Source: Sodalis praecaptivus
GTDB lineage: Bacteria; Pseudomonadota; Gammaproteobacteria; Enterobacterales; Enterobacteriaceae
Direction of reading: 5' to 3'
DNA length: 64,000 bases
NCBI RefSeq assembly: GCF_000517425.1
Contig: NZ_CP006569.1
Location: 1,488,001-1,552,000 of the forward strand
Of the stretch, positions 62,316 to 64,000 are shown piece after piece. Made by a program: the position numbers and the translations under genes. The notes under the pieces were generated by a model. That model was not told the origin of the DNA. It saw only the letters and a list, made by a program, of their open reading frames with translations, and did no database searches. Numbering within the stretch: the stretch's first letter is position 1; each line of letters opens with the position of its first letter.

Positions 62316-62601
62316 GGGCGAAAGTTGCCGCGGGCGGTATAAAACCCGCCGCGCACGCAGCGGTCGAGAGCGGAGCGCTCCCAGGAGCGATGGTCGGTCA
62401 AGGTGGATGCGAAAGTGTGCTGTGTCGCTGTGCTGCATCATCTGGCGCAAGTAACGTGAAGACGCTTATGCCGCATCATCTGGCGCGGGTAGCCTGAAGA
62501 TGGCTATGCCGGATAACGCGAGGCGGGTGCGATGGGCGCCCGTGGCGACGCCCCTTAAGGCGGCGCGGCGGCAGGCTATGCCGCGCGTCCGAAAAGGGGG
62601 A
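62316..62601. other. Spacer between convergent rcsC and rcsB with a 38-bp duplication
   Basis: GCATCATCTGGCGC occurs at 62435 and again at 62473, and the following bases also match in part (CTTATGCC / GGCTATGCC), giving two imperfect 38-bp units up to about 62510. It resembles a degenerate REP-like element (TATGCCGGATAACGCG). No gene is supported here. Confidence 0.55.
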
Positions 62602-63252
62602 TTACTCTTTATCCACCGGAGCCATGCTTACCGACGAGAGGTAATTCAACAGGCCGATATCGTTTTCCACGCCCAGTTTGAGCATGGCCGATTTCTTCTG
62701 GCTGCTAATGGTTTTGATGCTACGGTTCAGTTTTTTGGCGATTTCAGTCACCAGAAAACCCTCGGCAAACAGCCGCAGCACTTCGCTTTCTTTGGGTGAC
62801 AGGCGTTTGTCGCCGTAACCGCCGGCGCTGATGCGTTCCAGAAGCTTCGCGACGCTCTCGGGCGTGTATTTCTTGCCTTTTTGCAGCGATGCCAATGCCT
62901 TGGGCAGGTCGGTAGGCGCGCCCTGCTTCAGCACGATACCGTCGATATCCAGCTCCAGCACCGCGCTCAAAATCGCCGGGTTGTTATTCATGGTCAGGAC
63001 AATGATCGCCAGGTGCGGATAATGGCGTTTGATGTATTTGATTAACGTGATGCCATCACCGTACTTTTCTCCCGGCATGGAGAGATCCGTCACTAAGACA
63101 TTCGCATCCAATTTGCCAAGACTATTAATAAGGGCGGTGGAGTCCTCGAATTCGCCAACAACGTTGACCCATTCGATTTGCTCAAGGGATTTCCGAATGC
63201 CGAACAAGACGATCGGATGGTCATCGGCAATGATGACATTAAGGTTATTCAT
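62602..63252 (-). CDS. rcsB: Response regulator RcsB
   Basis: Output regulator of the Rcs phosphorelay; controls capsule, motility, and stress genes, alone or with RcsA. Receiver domain (Asp56 in VLVTDLSMPGEKYGDG) and C-terminal LuxR-type helix-turn-helix (LSPKESEVLRLFAEGFLVTE, SIKTISSQKKSAM). 216 residues, the E. coli length, with a nearly identical sequence. Starts 8 bp after the rcsD stop. Confidence 0.98.
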   Translation of the reverse strand: MNNLNVIIADDHPIVLFGIRKSLEQIEWVNVVGEFEDSTALINSLGKLDANVLVTDLSMPGEKYGDGITLIKYIKRHYPHLAIIVLTMNNNPAILSAVLELDIDGIVLKQGAPTDLPKALASLQKGKKYTPESVAKLLERISAGGYGDKRLSPKESEVLRLFAEGFLVTEIAKKLNRSIKTISSQKKSAMLKLGVENDIGLLNYLSSVSMAPVDKE

Positions 63253-63260
63253 AGTTAAGG

Positions 63261-64000
63261 CTACCTTGCATGCTGCAGCATTTTAGTGACAAAAACATCA
63301 ATCTGATGGATTTCTGATCCCATCTTCGCTATATCTTGTTGTTTAATATATAACTCAAGTGACTCACAGGCACGTTTGCCAGGCTCTAGGCCGAGCATCG
63401 CGAAAACCCCTTTCAAACGATGAGCGGTTTGCGCCAGCGCGTTCAGATCGCCGCTTTCCGCTTCAGTATACAACCTCTTTACGTCGTCGGGTACTGTCTC
63501 AACAAACAGGGCATAATAGTCGCTGTCCTGTAACCGGTTTTGGTAACCGCCGGCGCTCATCGGCTCGCCGGTCGCCTGATCCCGCTCGTCCTCCGGCTCC
63601 CCCAGCCGCTGCTCTATCAGCTGCAAAATCGCCTCAAGCATCGGTGCGCTAAAATTGTAATTTACCTTGATACGCCGGGTGGTGAGCGCCATGACACCCT
63701 GAGCGTCGCCGTCCAGCAGCAGCGCATAATCCTCCATGCGCGCCGGGTCGTCCGTCATCAGTAAATCATGTTCCTGGCCGAGATGGTGTTCATCGACGTA
63801 GACGCATTCGGCGCCCCATTGTTCCAGCATGCCGCTCACGATAGCGCGTATTTCTTCGTTGCGAATGTCCAGTAAGACTAATGTATCTTCCAGCAACTTC
63901 TCGGCTTCGTCTCCGGCGTCGCCCTCCAGCGGGGCCAGCGGCAAGCTGAGGGTATAACGCGTGCCGATATCCACCCGACTTTGTATCGCCAGCCGGCCGC
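63261..64000 (-). CDS. rcsD: Phosphotransfer protein RcsD, C-terminal part (cut by window edge)
   Basis: Intermediate of the Rcs relay that passes phosphate from RcsC to RcsB. Only the last about 246 codons are in the window; the frame is open to base 64000 without a stop, so the gene continues beyond. Visible parts are the end of the degenerate HATPase domain (DIGTRYTLSLPLAPL), the ABL-like domain, and the C-terminal HPt domain with the phospho-His in QTAHRLKGVFAMLGLEPGKRACE. The internal ATG at 63974 is not the start. Confidence 0.95.
   Translation of the reverse strand, partial: GRLAIQSRVDIGTRYTLSLPLAPLEGDAGDEAEKLLEDTLVLLDIRNEEIRAIVSGMLEQWGAECVYVDEHHLGQEHDLLMTDDPARMEDYALLLDGDAQGVMALTTRRIKVNYNFSAPMLEAILQLIEQRLGEPEDERDQATGEPMSAGGYQNRLQDSDYYALFVETVPDDVKRLYTEAESGDLNALAQTAHRLKGVFAMLGLEPGKRACESLELYIKQQDIAKMGSEIHQIDVFVTKMLQHAR

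Noticed and set aside
1-64000. tRNA, rRNA or insertion sequence genes
   Set aside because: I looked for tRNA-like cloverleaf ends, transposase motifs and terminal inverted repeats and saw none that could be supported.

Overview
The window reads as an enterobacterial chromosome, most likely a Sodalis-type insect-associated member of the Enterobacterales. Nearly every gene is a full-length counterpart of an Escherichia coli K-12 gene from the 49-52 min region, in the same relative order and orientation. Three things set it apart from E. coli: fairly high GC, long gene-poor spacers full of tandem repeats, and a candidate type III secretion effector of the Salmonella SPI-2 kind. The genus call is inference from gene content, and no rRNA or marker search was possible.

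Layout. 1-3.7 kb: dedD, then the PurR-controlled cvpA-purF operon, then ubiX. 3.7-7.1 kb: the histidine/basic amino acid ABC transporter hisJQMP, with a sigma54-type promoter in front of hisJ and no separate argT. 7.1-10.2 kb: yfcH, yfcG, yfcE, yfcD. 10.4-13.9 kb: pta and ackA (acetate overflow, minus strand). 14.2-18.6 kb: yfbV, yfbU, yfbT, yfbS and convergent yfbR. 18.6-19.6 kb: about 900 bp of tandem repeats (a hexamer array, then eight 69-bp units). 19.6-22.8 kb: alaA and the regulator lrhA, separated by about 1 kb. 23.4-38.5 kb: the complete 13-gene nuo operon (nuoC and nuoD fused) for respiratory complex I. 38.6-46.6 kb: elaB, duplicated terminators, and menF-menD-menH-menB-menC-menE for menaquinone. 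46.7-47.9 kb: a CinA-like gene (yfaY). 47.9-51.5 kb: an accessory segment where E. coli has glp and other genes, holding an 18-bp minisatellite, an MFS transporter, the candidate effector and a purine-rich repeat tract. 51.5-55.2 kb: yfaE-nrdB-nrdA (minus) for aerobic deoxyribonucleotide synthesis. 55.7-59.3 kb: ubiG and gyrA. 59.4-64 kb: rcsC facing rcsB and the 3' part of rcsD, the Rcs envelope-stress phosphorelay.

Functionally the core is respiration and central metabolism. Complex I feeds ubiquinone (ubiX, ubiG) and menaquinone (men), Pta-AckA handles acetyl phosphate, and LrhA and Rcs are global regulators of motility and surface properties. The backbone genes look intact, with no obvious pseudogenes. 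The most notable items are the effector (WEKIKDFF translocation motif plus a degenerate leucine-rich repeat domain and no E3 ligase domain), the several unrelated tandem-repeat families in spacers, the hisJ promoter region and its mosaic-looking binding protein, and a 55-residue insertion in MenD.
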